A stretch of 64,000 bases of DNA from Patella vulgata (lineage: Eukaryota; Mollusca; Gastropoda; Patellidae): contig NC_065884.2 of assembly GCF_932274485.2 (NCBI RefSeq), positions 57,598,546-57,662,545 of the forward strand, written 5' to 3'. The notes under the pieces were generated by a model. That model made no database searches, was not told the DNA's origin, and saw nothing but the letters and a program-made list of their open reading frames with translations. Positions within the stretch are counted from its first letter, which is position 1. The number at the start of each line of letters is the position of its first letter. A program made the position numbers and the translations under genes. Below, piece after piece: positions 48,901 to 58,027 of this stretch.

Positions 48901-51900
48901 GCTAGGTTACTTGAAATCATCATTGTAATGGCTGTTTGAAATTATCACTATAATAAGAGTAAGGCAGTATGAAATCTTCACTGTATGAATGTAGGGCAGT
49001 ATGAAATCTCCACTATAAGAGTATAGGGCAATGTGAAATTACCAATTTGGGAGTATAGGGCAATATGAAATCCACAATGTGGGGAGTACAGGGCAATATG
49101 AAATTTGGGAGTATAGAGCAGTATGAAATCCATAATATGGGGAGTATAGGGCAATATGAAATCTGCACTGTAGGAGTATAGGTAGTTTGAAATCCCCAAT
49201 GTGGGGAGTATAAAGCAGTATAAATCCACAATGTGAGGAGTATAGGGCAATATGAAATCTCCACTGTAGAATAGGGCAATATGAAATCACCACTGGAGGA
49301 CTATAGGGTAGTATGAAGGAAATTTGGACTGTTTTAATTGAACTATGCGTGTAAGCTTGATACATATATTCATGCCATTTACATATATATATGTTTTGGT
49401 GAATTTACATATCAAATAAATATAATGATTTAAATGAAATCTTTTCAGATTTTTAAGAGAGTTGAAAGATTTAAAAATTACTGCTGATTACACGTCATGT
49501 GATCCGTATAAGCTAGCTGAATGGTTAGAAGAAATATCACCTGAGTTTGCCCAGCATACGTACAGTATGTTAAGCTGTGGTGTAGATCGTCAATCATTAC
49601 AGTTCTTAACGGATGATCATCTCAGATACGACTGTGGTATCTATAATGGTGTCCATAGGATGAAACTTCTAGAAAAAGTTAGAAGTAAGTTTGGAAATTT
49701 TGGAATTATTTTCAAGAAAACTTGAGTCATAGTCGATAAATAATGATATTTATTCAATGATAAACAGTCACTTTATCCAGCGTTCATCTTTACCATTAAC
49801 TCGATTATGGTATCTGAAATCAAATTCACAAAGATATACCCATGAGGTTGGACAGGTGACCCTACTCCTTGTCACGTACAGGTGGGGAATCGAAACCACG
49901 ACAATTGACTCAATGACAGACCTTATGGTTTCACGTTCACACATTTAACCAGTAGACCACCCAACCCCCCTGCTAACCAGAGGTTCACAGATTTGATCAA
50001 GGTATTGCCTGAGAAAGTTCATCAATACTTTCCAACATGGTTTTGCCTTGTCAGGGATGCACTAACAGAATGACCCGTCTAGTGGTTTAAAAATCGTTAG
50101 ATTTATCAATGCTACTCAAATGAGAAGTGGTATCTGGTATTCTAGAAAGAATCAGCATACATAGAAAACTAAGTGGGGAGGTTGGATGGCCAAATGGTTA
50201 GCACGTGCGCGCTGTATCATAAGGTCTGTCATTGTGTCAACTGGCATGGTTTCGATTCCCGGTTGTATGTGACAAGGAGTAGAGTCCCCTGTCCAACCTC
50301 GTGGGTTTTCTCCCGGTTCTCTGTTTTCCTCCCACTGCTAAAGACCCCTACACTTAGCGAATTATTGAAATAAAGTTGAACCATGTGTTAGTCCCGAAAT
50401 GGCCTGGTTTGTGTCGAGTGAACATTGAACCCCATTTCTTTCCATCCATCCATCCATCCATCCATCCATCCATCATCCACAATTTATTGTAACCACTGTG
50501 CAGATTATATTTATCATCCGATTGCTTTGAAATTTATATGATATTTACATTGATGAGTTTTCAGTAATTTCCATTAATTACTTGTACTTTTGTGTATTAA
50601 TTGTAGTAATATTGTGTTTTGGGTTTTTTATACAGAACTTAAAAAAAAGTGTGATGGTATGACAGAAATAGCTGGTGATATTACTGATGGATTAGAATCT
50701 GTCATGAAGACAATTGATTGTTTCATTAGTTATAGAAGATCAAACGGTTCTCAATTAGCCAGGTATGGTATATCTCTTCTATAATATTCCAGGAGTTGCA
50801 GTGGCTCAGTGAGTAAGGTGCTTGCTCACTAACTAGGTCTTGGCTTCAATACAAAGAAAGTTCCTCAGGATTTTCTAGCATGGTTCCCCCTTGTCGGTGG
50901 TGCATGACAGAGGGCCTGCAAGGAATAGTGTCTAGTTGTTTGGATGGCCCTCAGGTTCTGTACTGTACATAAAAGAATCCTTGACAGTTGGTATTTGTAG
51001 AAGAATAGTTTTACTGGAGCATTTTCTCTCGTCCAAGCCCCTTGCATGAAGAGAGATCACCACAGCAGGCAGGGCAGTGTTAAAGGCACTTATATGTAGT
51101 AATTTGTCTACTTTCAGTTTCATATCGATTACTAATATTTAGTAATTTGTCTACTTTCAGTTTCATATCAATTACTAAGTAATTTCTCTACTTTCAGTTT
51201 ATTAAAAGTTCATCTACAGTTACGAGGTTTTTCTGTGTTTATTGATATAGAGAGATTATCAGCTGGTAAATTTGATGAGAATTTATTAAAGAGTATTAAA
51301 CTAGCTAAAAACTTTCTACTTGTATTAACACCTAATGCTCTAGATCGATGTATTGATGATCAGGAGAGTAAAGATTGGGTACATAAGGTACGTACTTTCA
51401 TGTATTTATTACAAATATTGATCAAAACAAGCGATTTCCAACATCCAGTCAAATTGTAAAAATCTGCTTGAGACTTTTTGATTTAATGCTGTGTTTTATT
51501 CAGTTTAAAGGGTTATCTGTAAAATTTGGGATAATTAAGTTCGAGTCATTTGATTGCTTGTTAAATATGAGGTGGCTTTCAATCTACTGAGTTTTCAAAA
51601 TTACCAGAATTCATTTGCATGACACAAGTTTAAAACAAATACCCGGTAATGAAAAATAGTCTGATAATGTTTAGCGCAACTGTCCTGGTTGAGAAATGAA
51701 ATGAAATGGGGTTTAACGTCCTACTGTTTTGCTCCTTTACTGGGCTAATGAAGACGGGCATACGCCATACAGTGTGTTATGAGGGAAATTTTTGCCCGGG
51801 CAGCGACATTATCGCCTACTCTTATATCGAATTCCAACTGCCAAGGGATCTTTTACGTGCATTCAAACGTATACACGGGACCTCGGTTTTTCGTACCATC

Positions 51901-53647
51901 TGAGGGACTAGACAGCTGTCCTTGTCAGGCCCTCCGTCCTGCATCACTGACAAGGGGGAGTCCTGGTTGAGAGAGATACAAGTTTTTACAGTATACTCAC
52001 ATAAGATGGAAGGATGTTTTAATGGGTCAGATTAGACTTTCAAGAAAGCACATTAAAGGGGAGATAACTCTTATATAAATTTCTGTTGTGTCTATCAGTT
52101 TGATTATTTATTTTATAGGAAATAGCAGCAGCTATAGAAGGAGGTTGTAATATCATACCATTAATGGACAATTTTGATTGGCCACCAGCAGATAAATTAC
52201 CAGCAGACATGAAAAATATTGTGTTTTTTAATGGAATTAGGTATAAATTTTGATAATATAAATAGTATTTGCTAAGGGAGAATTTAATGTAATCCATTTG
52301 GTTTGATTTTATACACTTACTCATATTTTAAGATCATCTTTTGACATTCTTAAGATTAGTTAGAAAAACAGTTCAGCTGATAAGATATGGGGAATGATCT
52401 TCCTACCGCCCAAGGCCATTACTTACGGAATAGTCTCCCATACAGCATAACTGTGTTATTATAAAACAGTTGAACTGATAAGATACAGGGAATGATCTTC
52501 CTACCGCCCAAGGCCATTACTTACGGAATAGTCTCCCATACAGCATAACTGTGTTATTATAAAACAGTTGAACTGATAAGATACAGGGAATGATTTTCCT
52601 CCCAAGTCTGTTACCTATGGATAACTTTCCCACACAGCTTATAAAACGTACTGGGGTACTTTATGTAGAAGTTATACTCTATAAATGTTAGACTAGTTTG
52701 CATTGGTCTGAATATTTAACAATTTAATGAATAATCGTATTGAGAAACTGCAGTTGCTAACGACTGCTGATTGATTTAGTGATCATTTCATCCGCATTCT
52801 TTGAGGGAACCAAGCAAGCCAATCATATGAAATAATAGTTGCCAGCACAACTACATGGACATGGTTCTCACCTGTCATCCTGTTGCTGATAATTGTTGGA
52901 AATCGGTGAAAATCAATAGGTTCATCAGAAATGAAATGGGGTTTAACGTCCTACTGTTCTACTCCAACTGATCTAATGCAGATCGGCTTACGCCATACAG
53001 GGTCCTAAGAGGGAAATTTTGCTCAGACAGCAGCGCTACAGTCTACTCTTATATCGTTTTCCAATTACCAAGGGTTCTTTTACGTGCACACCGATGTGTA
53101 CACAGGACCTCATTTCTACATCACATCTAAACGACTATACTTTGTCCCTTGCCAGGCAATCTGTCCTGCATCACTGACAAGGGAGAACCATGCCGGAATA
53201 TGCCAATGAACTTTCTCGGTCAACACCAGGATCGAGCATGGGACCTCCAGGTTAATGAGTTAACTTCTTACTCACTGAGCCACCACGGCTCCCAAATAGA
53301 TTCTTCATCTCATCAACTTCAACACTGTGTACATTTCCAATTAGATGATCACTAATACCCCTAGTTCTCCGGTTTTCTTCATATTGCTGAAAGAACTATG
53401 ATTGAACCCATTTCCTAATTCTGTTACTTTTTTTACCATTTCATTATTTACTATCTGTCATTGTAGCCTATGTTTTTGTTTCAGGTGGATTCATGATTAT
53501 CAAGACGCATGTGTCGATAAATTAGAACAGTTTTTACGTGGTGAAGTAAATGTTAGAACACGAGGTAAATTACAACATATGGGTAGCCAGGGTTCGTTTG
53601 ATCTGCCTAATGATGTCTGTGGTTTAAATTCATTAGATAATTTATAG
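38349..53647 (+). CDS. SARM1: SARM1: NAD+ hydrolase with ARM, two SAM and TIR domains (8 exons, 5' end missing)
   Basis: Joining 38349-39913, 44245-44421, 48773-48897, 49449-49684, 50636-50762, 51198-51387, 52119-52240 and 53485-53647 gives 2705 nt: two bases finishing a split codon, 900 codons and a TAG stop. Every junction has AG/GT borders and a matching phase. Counting from the first whole codon, a serine/threonine-rich N-terminal part is followed by ARM repeats (about 220-565), SAM1 (about 569-632), SAM2 (about 638-702) and TIR (about 728-870). Known family role: SARM1 cleaves NAD+ in neurons, is held inactive by NAD+ and activated by NMN bound to the ARM lobe, and drives axon degeneration; invertebrate orthologues also act in immune signalling. 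The sensing residues (human W103, R110, E149, Q150, R157, K193) and the WVHKE catalytic motif are all present, so an active regulated enzyme is inferred. The start codon lies in an exon I could not find. Confidence 0.95.
40172..42083. mobile_element. DNA element with very long terminal inverted repeats
   Basis: Left arm 40172-40582 and right arm 41524-42083 are inverted copies; the right arm carries ~140 extra bp at 41706-41845. Shared landmarks: tagggtgtcctctttcagaa and caaacagcttgtgtctccc with their complements. The interior has coding remnants (HALTGCD and GKGTALK at 40949-41026; RAHHQAIVW and [10 protein letters not shown] from 41224) resembling a protein recurrent in invertebrate mobile elements. 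It is decayed; superfamily not established. Confidence 0.75.
42115..43190 (+). repeat. Dispersed repeat X, copy 2, split by a nested element
   Basis: Flanks 42115-42290 and about 43015-43175 match copy 1 at 10940-11345 (acattatgcaagagctaaat; ctagtttttaactattaaag). The end aatgtatctttaa is the same as in repeat Y. Confidence 0.85.
42291..42998 (+). mobile_element. Repeat Z copy with 16-bp inverted termini, nested in repeat X
   Basis: atacgcccacattttc at 42291-42306 and its complement at 42983-42998. The interior starts gtcgtcgcccctgtccgtcc and holds tandem units with aagatctcggttcctttc and tatggcccctgattgtac. Non-coding; the apparent frames at 42429-42977 come from the tandem units. Confidence 0.85.
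43247..44180. mobile_element. Fold-back element with nested inverted arms
   Basis: Outer arms 43250-43345 and about 44093-44178 pair (ccaattttctcctatatggt with its complement). Inner arms 43715-43870 and about 43940-44090 also pair (ggataaactg-like and ggatgcgtag regions). The ~370 bp between the left arms consists of diverged subrepeats with tggtgggg and ctgacaga. Confidence 0.8.
44245..44421 (+). CDS. SARM1: SARM1 exon b: last ARM repeat and start of SAM1
   Basis: Phase 0 at both ends, 59 codons, acceptor TTCTTCAG and donor GTAATT. It begins [14 protein letters not shown], matching the human segment with SDIGAIQSLKRL, contains the GEEVP linker shared with human SARM1, and ends in the first helix of SAM1 ([13 protein letters not shown]). 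Confidence 0.95.
44460..44738 (+). mobile_element. SINE-A 38 bp downstream of exon b
   Basis: ggggggttggatggccgaat head, B box gtttcgattcccc, central block and a TCTCTC tail. It lies in the intron, in the sense orientation. Confidence 0.9.
44963..46391. mobile_element. Tandem-rich 1.4-kb element, Helitron-like ends possible
   Basis: Left end ctagaactgcgacgcagt with a small hairpin; right end has the hairpin gtttcacactg and cagtgtgaaac. Inside, ~300-bp units share cattacttccggt, tgattggaatcaaatatca and accttgaaaagt. CTAG beside a hairpin (on the minus strand) is Helitron-like, but the evidence is thin. Confidence 0.5.
46796..47000 (-). mobile_element. SINE-B, 5'-truncated
   Basis: (gaaat)n, atagggtttaatgtcctac, to gtgtacacaggagctcag; the head is missing. 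Confidence 0.85.
47510..47690. repeat. Possible dispersed repeat fragment
   Basis: ccgtctgtctctctgtccg, accttttggaaaacaataac and agcttggtatccaggtat look like part of a tandem-rich element, but no second copy lies in the window. Confidence 0.3.
47923..48489 (+). mobile_element. Outer SINE-A with exact 12-bp target duplication
   Basis: gcgacctttgtg flanks it at 47911-47922 and 48490-48501. It is split at its B box by the inner SINE (48009-48285). Confidence 0.95.
48009..48285 (+). mobile_element. Inner SINE-A nested in the outer SINE-A
   Basis: Complete SINE-A in the same orientation. The host string tttcgaatccc is duplicated at 47998-48008 and 48286-48296, so this copy inserted after the outer one. 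Confidence 0.95.
48773..48897 (+). CDS. SARM1: SARM1 exon c: SAM1 core
   Basis: Acceptor TTTCAG at 48767-48772, donor GTAGCT at 48898. It codes for a 41-residue SAM segment including GYGEYCERF and VDGDILLQL, aligned with human SQYCESF and VDGDLLLRL. The exon ends with two bases of an Arg codon completed by exon d. The donor is a non-consensus but usable GTAGCT. Confidence 0.93.
48955..49318. repeat. About 31-bp minisatellite filling intron c-d
   Basis: Units of gagtatagggcaatatgaaa plus tccacaatgtgg-type spacers, about 11 copies. It makes overlapping minus-strand frames that are not genes. Confidence 0.9.
49449..49684 (+). CDS. SARM1: SARM1 exon d: end of SAM1 and SAM2
   Basis: Acceptor CTTTTCAG ends at 49448; donor GTAAGT starts at 49685. 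The product carries [28 protein letters not shown] and [10 protein letters not shown], which track human SAM2 closely (LADWLGSL, TYGLVSCGLDR, DCGIHLGVHR). It ends with one base of a Lys codon. Confidence 0.95.
49843..49972 (-). mobile_element. SINE-A 5' half
   Basis: gaggttggacaggtgaccct to the head complement ccacccaacccccct. The 3' half is missing. Confidence 0.85.
49975..50095 (+). mobile_element. SINE-B internal fragment
   Basis: ttgcctgagaaagttcatca and ccttgtcagggatgcac correspond to the family body. Confidence 0.6.
50174..50472 (+). mobile_element. SINE-A with an ATCC-repeat tail
   Basis: Full head, B box gtttcgattccc and body. The tail ends ccccatttctttccatcc and continues as (CATC)n rather than the usual (TC)n. 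Confidence 0.9.
50473..50590 (+). repeat. Repeat Z fragment
   Basis: tccacaatttattgtaacca, ttatcatccgattgctttg and aatttccattaattactt match the internal Z unit. Confidence 0.6.
50636..50762 (+). CDS. SARM1: SARM1 exon e: SAM-TIR linker and first TIR strand
   Basis: Acceptor TTTATACAG ends at 50635; donor GTATGG at 50763. It encodes a lysine-rich linker, then [15 protein letters not shown], the first beta strand and following loop of the TIR domain (human DVFISYRRNSGSQLA). It leaves with two bases of a Ser codon. Confidence 0.95.
50793..51085 (+). mobile_element. SINE-B, diverged, about 30 bp after exon e
   Basis: ggagttgcagtggctcagtg head, ttgtcggtggtgcatgacag body, gttggtatttgtagaag. The 3' end is degraded. 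Confidence 0.75.
51085..51197 (+). promoter_or_regulatory. Three tandem 3' splice-site-like units before exon f
   Basis: agtaatttgtctactttcag ends at 51117 and at 51160, and agtaatttctctactttcag at 51197. Only the third gives the conserved SARM1 frame; use of either upstream AG reads into an in-frame stop within 8 codons (TAG at 51140, TAA at 51180). Confidence 0.75.
51198..51387 (+). CDS. SARM1: SARM1 exon f: TIR BB loop to the WVHK motif
   Basis: The acceptor CTACTTTCAG ends at 51197 and is the third of three tandem look-alike acceptors; donor GTACGT starts at 51388. The product runs [16 protein letters not shown], then the BB-loop segment ERLSAGKF and the end WVHK. Human has EKLEAGKF, so the BB-loop glutamate (human Glu599 by memory) is Ser here while the loop glycine is kept. 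Phase 0 at the 3' end. Confidence 0.96.
51695..51959 (-). mobile_element. SINE-B, 5'-truncated, with 13-bp target duplication
   Basis: gtcctggttgaga at 51682-51694 and 51960-51972 flank the copy. It includes the (gaaat)n tail and body but ends at ctgacaagggg, without the tRNA head. Confidence 0.9.
52119..52240 (+). CDS. SARM1: SARM1 exon g: TIR segment opening with the catalytic glutamate
   Basis: Acceptor TTTTATAG ends at 52118; donor GTATAA at 52241. The first codon, GAA at 52119-52121, is the glutamate of the WVHKE motif (human Glu642, essential for NAD+ cleavage). The rest ([26 protein letters not shown]) matches human NIVPIIDGFEWP and LPEDMQAVLTFNGI. At 122 nt it is not a multiple of three, so skipping it would remove the catalytic residue and shift the frame. 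Confidence 0.95.
52365..52640. repeat. 98-bp tandem repeat, 2.7 copies
   Basis: aaaacagtt-arctgataagata starts at 52365, 52463 and 52561, followed by ttcctaccgcccaaggccat in the first two copies. Confidence 0.95.
52928..53296 (-). mobile_element. SINE-B, full length
   Basis: gaaatggggtttaacgtcct to the head complement gagccaccacggctccc. Confidence 0.9.
53485..53647 (+). CDS. SARM1: SARM1 exon h: C-terminal TIR helix, tail and stop
   Basis: Acceptor TTTGTTTCAG ends at 53484. The reading starts [18 protein letters not shown], matching human KWSHEYQEATIEKIIRFL, then a polar tail ending SLDNL and TAG at 53645-53647. The tail has no recognisable domain. Confidence 0.95.
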
Positions 53648-54410
53648 TAGTGTGTGTTTGTTATTATTTATTTGTTTAACTCTAACTATTTATTGACAAA
53701 TCACAGAAATAAGAACGGAGATCAATTCTGAGAATAATGTTTGTGGGTCATTATTATTTGTATTGCAAGTTTGTTAAGCCTGGTTTTAAAACAATCTTAA
53801 ATTTGTGAAACATGGAACTTGTCATACATATTGAAATAAGGCACATATAACAGATTTCGTCAGACCCAAATTTAGACATTTTCAGGCACATTTCCTCTGG
53901 TGCCTGTCACCTTGACCCATAGCTGATGTCTGTTTTCAGTGTTTTTATCAATATTTTAAACATGTGTCCAGCACGAAGTTCACAATGGCCAGAAATATTT
54001 CAGTAGTACAACAAAATTATTATTTCCATTAGGAAACAAAAACTTTCTTTCACCTGTGTATGTTTTGACAAACACCGAGTCTGATCTAGAGAGATATATT
54101 TATAAAAATTGAATGAAAATCAAAAAAGAATTAAATTAAATTAAAAATGAAAATGAAAATGTTCCCCTTTTTTTTCGTAACAAATACAGACTGTAAACTG
54201 CCTAGTTGTGTTTGCTATATATATTATCAATTCAGACGGGCAGCAAATTGAAATGTTTAAGGAAAATTTTGGCTCTGTTAAAATGCTGTGAATGAATATT
54301 GCTTAATGTATATCTCATAATCAAAATCATACAATCAAAATATGCCTCATTGTTGGCTTTCAGATGTGAGTAATGATAAGGCACTACAGATAAATATTTA
54401 ATCTATGTAT
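53648..54410 (+). other. Proximal 3' flank, probable SARM1 3' UTR
   Basis: Follows the SARM1 stop directly. AT-rich with no ORF of note. No canonical AATAAA is obvious here; the nearest ones I see are at about 55852, 57220 and 57336, so the poly(A) site is unresolved and the UTR could be several kilobases long. Confidence 0.4.
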
Positions 54411-54737
54411 GAAATGAAATGGGGTTTAACGTCCTACTTTTCTGCACCCACTGGGCTAATGAAGACAGACGTATGCCATACAGTGTGCTATGAGTGAAAT
54501 TTTGTCTGGACAACTGTCAAGGCTTCATTTACATACACACATGTACACTGGATTTCAGCTTTTTGTCGCATCCGAACAGCTACACGGTGTCCTTTCCAGG
54601 CCCTCTGTCCTGCACCACTGACAAGTGGAAATCATGCTGGAAATCCTGAGTAACTTTCAGGACCAACACCAAAATCAAACTGCAGACTTCCTGCTTAGTG
54701 AGCTAGCGCCTTAGACACTGATCCACAGCAGCTCCAA
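54411..54737 (-). mobile_element. SINE-B in the SARM1 3' flank
   Basis: aatgaaatggggtttaacgt through caccactgacaagtgg to gatccacagcagctcc. Moderately diverged. Confidence 0.9.
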
Positions 54738-56534
54738 ATCTATTTATGAATTCCTCCTTATCTTAAAATTTTATAAAGGGCATTTATTATGATGATTTCT
54801 AATTTTACCAGTTTATTTGCAAGAAGGTTGAAGTAGACGAAATGCAAGAAAGATTCACATAGGCTATGTTGTCTGAAATATCACCCTGTATGGAAGCAGA
54901 CGTTAAACCCTAGTGTAGTTGTAGTAACCATAAACATATAATAATGATATTATTTATTGTGAATTATACATTAAAAATGTCTGACTCATTATGGTATTAA
55001 ATGTAGTATTTATTATCCTATCAGTATTGTTTTAGTTTTGTAGTTTTCTTAGATAATTAAAGGTAATTCTTTTAATTTGATTAATTTTTACCAGTATGAT
55101 TGAAATAGAATATAGACGATCTATAGATATTAAAGACAACAACTTGAAGTTTAGCAAAATAAGCTTGGTTAACTTTGGGTAAATCTAGGTCCAGTCTTTA
55201 AAATTTTATTGCTGATTTAATTTATATGCCCAGTAATTAATGCTGAGCAGTTTCAGTCGCATATTAAATAGTACTGGTGAGTGATTTCTTCAGATTAATC
55301 AGTCCAAAGCAATCATCTTGACAACACAGTAATTAGTGGTAATCATTGTTCTCGACAACACAGTAATTAGTGCTGAGGCTCAATGATTAGTAATCAGTGA
55401 CATCTACACACTAATTACTATGACAAGTTTGTTAACAAACTATTGATGCGAAGTAGACTATCATTGAACATAATCAACATTATCTTTAAGACTAGATGTA
55501 GAATGAAATTGATATGTAGCCTATTGTGTTTGTTTTAACTTCAGTATCATTGTATTAAGATTGATAAAAGGGCATTCATTATTTCCAATACATTTTGTGC
55601 TATTATTATAACTTATATTTGTGTTGAGTGATATATTAATATAATCATATATCTATTTGTTTGTTTGTTTATTGTAGTTCAACAATTACTTTATTACTGA
55701 CTGTATTTAAGATATGTTTAATATTAAAAAAACAAGCATATGTAAGTTCTGTATATTGTAGGGTACATTGTACCCTTGTTCAAAGCCGAAATTAAACTTA
55801 CATGCCTGTAGATGTAAGTTTTGTATTAAGGGTACATAATACCCTAGGCTTAATAAAAATCCAAACTGAACTTACATGGATGCAACTGTATGGTGCATCA
55901 CGCAATGGACCTCAGCTAGAAATACAAAAAATATATCAATATCTTTCTATATTGATAGACTGATAAATTTAAAGAGGATATTGATGTGGGATTAATTAGG
56001 ACTGTAGGACTAGAATATATAGCAGCTATTGTCATTTATAGATAGTTTGTGACATACAAGTAGCCTATGTAATTGAGTGATAATTTTGATAGCTTCAACA
56101 AGAAAACTAGGTGAAATTAGTTTGACGATAACCCATTACCTTACCATGTGTATAAATGATGCTGTGTTTAGCTTGTTATTATACATCAGACCGTGTATGT
56201 TTCTCATTTTGAAGTTCAAATAGCTAACAAATGTTTGTTGTACTTTTGTATTTTACTATAGTGCTGAGTTTCTATGGTGCTGCTCCTGCTTAATCTGAAT
56301 TCTCTCTTAATTCAAGCTTGTACAAACGCTGCAAGATTTTGTACAGTGTTAAATTTATATTTGATTACCTTATAAAACACTTATCTGAGTAAGTAGTTCC
56401 ATGATTGTTCAAAGGTGTTCTATTCCCATATTAAAACCCTTAATTCATCTTGTCCCGCTAAACCAGCTTATTAATTTACTGGAGTCCTTATTTCACAAAC
56501 TTTGAAATCTTCTAAAATTGATTGTAAGTAAGTA
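54738..56534. other. AT-rich stretch with small palindromes and duplications
   Basis: acaacacagtaattagtg is repeated near 55321 and 55363. Two related palindromes, agggtacattgtaccct and agggtacataataccct, lie near 55761 and 55829, each after gtaagtt-tgtat. No gene seen. Confidence 0.5.
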
Positions 56535-56950
56535 TTCTTAAAACTGTACTCTTAAAACTATAAGCATTCTTAAAATCACAGTAAGTTGTAATCATAGTAA
56601 GATAGTATACTTAAAACTGTAGTAACCATAGCACTCATAAAATTATAGCAGACACTCTCGAAACCATAATAAATGTAGCACTCTTAAAACCATAGTACCT
56701 ATAGCAATCTTTTGGCATTCTTAAAACCCAAATAAACATAGCACTCTTAAAACCATAATAAGTACAGTATTCTTCAAGCCATAGTAAGTATAGCATTTTT
56801 AAAACCAAAATAAACATAGCACTCTTAAAACCATAGTAAGTATAGCCTTCTTTAAGCTATAGTAAGCATAGCACTCTTCAAAAGTTAAACCATAGTAAGT
56901 TAGCACATTTATACTATAATGAAAGAACATTTTCAAAACCATAGTAAGAA
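56535..56950. repeat. About 26-30-bp minisatellite, about 14 copies
   Basis: Units of cactcttaaaaccatagtaa plus gtatag, increasingly diverged toward both ends. Confidence 0.85.
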
Positions 56951-56971
56951 TAGTATTCATATACTGTTTGA

Positions 56972-57110
56972 ATGGCATTTAGTAATTGAACACATTAAAA
57001 TAAACACAACAGTTCTATGGATAACAATTACTATATTTCTATAAAGCTACGTTTCAACAACTATAGAAATATAGTAATTGTTATTCATAGAACTGTTGTG
57101 TTTATTTTAA
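56972..57110 (-). mobile_element. Hairpin element related to 5735-5945
   Basis: Arms at 56995-57043 and 57063-57110 are near-perfect inverted repeats around a loop with ctacgtttcaac. The end tggcatttagtaattgaaca (from 56974) is shared with 5735-5945 (complement). aagaatagtattc occurs at 56948-56960 and 57108-57120, possibly a target duplication. Confidence 0.7.
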
Positions 57111-57411
57111 GAATAGTATTCTTGATAATATAGGTGAGCAATCAATTTCAAAAGATTTAAATTTTTGTGAATGAAGTCCCAAGTAGCAGATGTTATGTTA
57201 CAATGTTAAGTTATTGTGTAATAAAATGTATAAGTGGTATAACTTGTTCTGTGCTACAAGGATATGAATATATTACATGTACAGTTATGTTATTATTATT
57301 TGTTGTTATTGAATCAAATGAATTTTAGATGCAATAAAAATGTCAAAACATTCTCATTTCATTGTCTTCCTTCTTGAACCTAGACCATTTTCTATTAGGG
57401 AATCCAGTGCT

Positions 57412-57622
57412 CAGTGTTTCCCAACTTTTCTTCTCAGAGAACCCCACATCTGTATTTACTTTGTTCAGTCAAATTTCCCATATTGGGGTCTTTAGGATAT
57501 GGGACATGTACCACAACTTCCAATATAAAGCCCCAACAATAACATGGTACATGAACCCACAGCAAGATGACCATTTCTATTATTGTGACTCTAATATCAG
57601 CTACCCCACATGGGAAGCACTG
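57412..57622. mobile_element. Small hAT-like MITE
   Basis: cagtgtttccca and tgggaagcactg are 12-bp termini with one mismatch. No 8-bp target duplication is seen, so assignment is tentative. Confidence 0.5.
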
Positions 57623-57907
57623 CTTTAACCAACTGATCACCATGGTCTCATATATGACCAGTGATTACAATATTTACAAACGAGGGTGCCGGGAAGAGGC
57701 ATTGGATTATGAAAATGCAAAAGTAGGTGGCAGCTGGTCTCTGAATCTGCATCCAGGTAAGAGAAATAAGGGCTAAAGAGATTTGTTCTATATCTTTATT
57801 TGCTAGGGGATATCATTGGTGTGAGTAGTGTGCTCTAAAGGTCATTAACAACCTGCTTTCAGATAGGTCAATTAATGCATTCCATGTTTTAAGACATTAT
57901 GGTTCAA

Positions 57908-58018
57908 ACTTGTGAGGGTGATTGGCTGAGTGGTCTAATTTTATACATAAGGCCCGACCTTGTGGCGTTTTCTCCAGGGAATCCTGCAACTTCTTAGAAA
58001 TGAGTTATTGAAATAAGA
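57908..58018 (+). mobile_element. SINE-A, degraded fragment
   Basis: gattggctgagtggtctaat, then cttgtggcgttttctccagg and gagttattgaaataa. Confidence 0.6.
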
Positions 58019-58027
58019 TAGGTTGCC

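Noticed and set aside
48978-49365. Three overlapping minus-strand frames rich in Tyr, Pro and Ile
   Set aside because: Translation of the 31-bp minisatellite in different frames.
51682-51972. Additional exon in intron f-g
   Set aside because: The open frames here are the SINE-B copy, bounded by a 13-bp target duplication.
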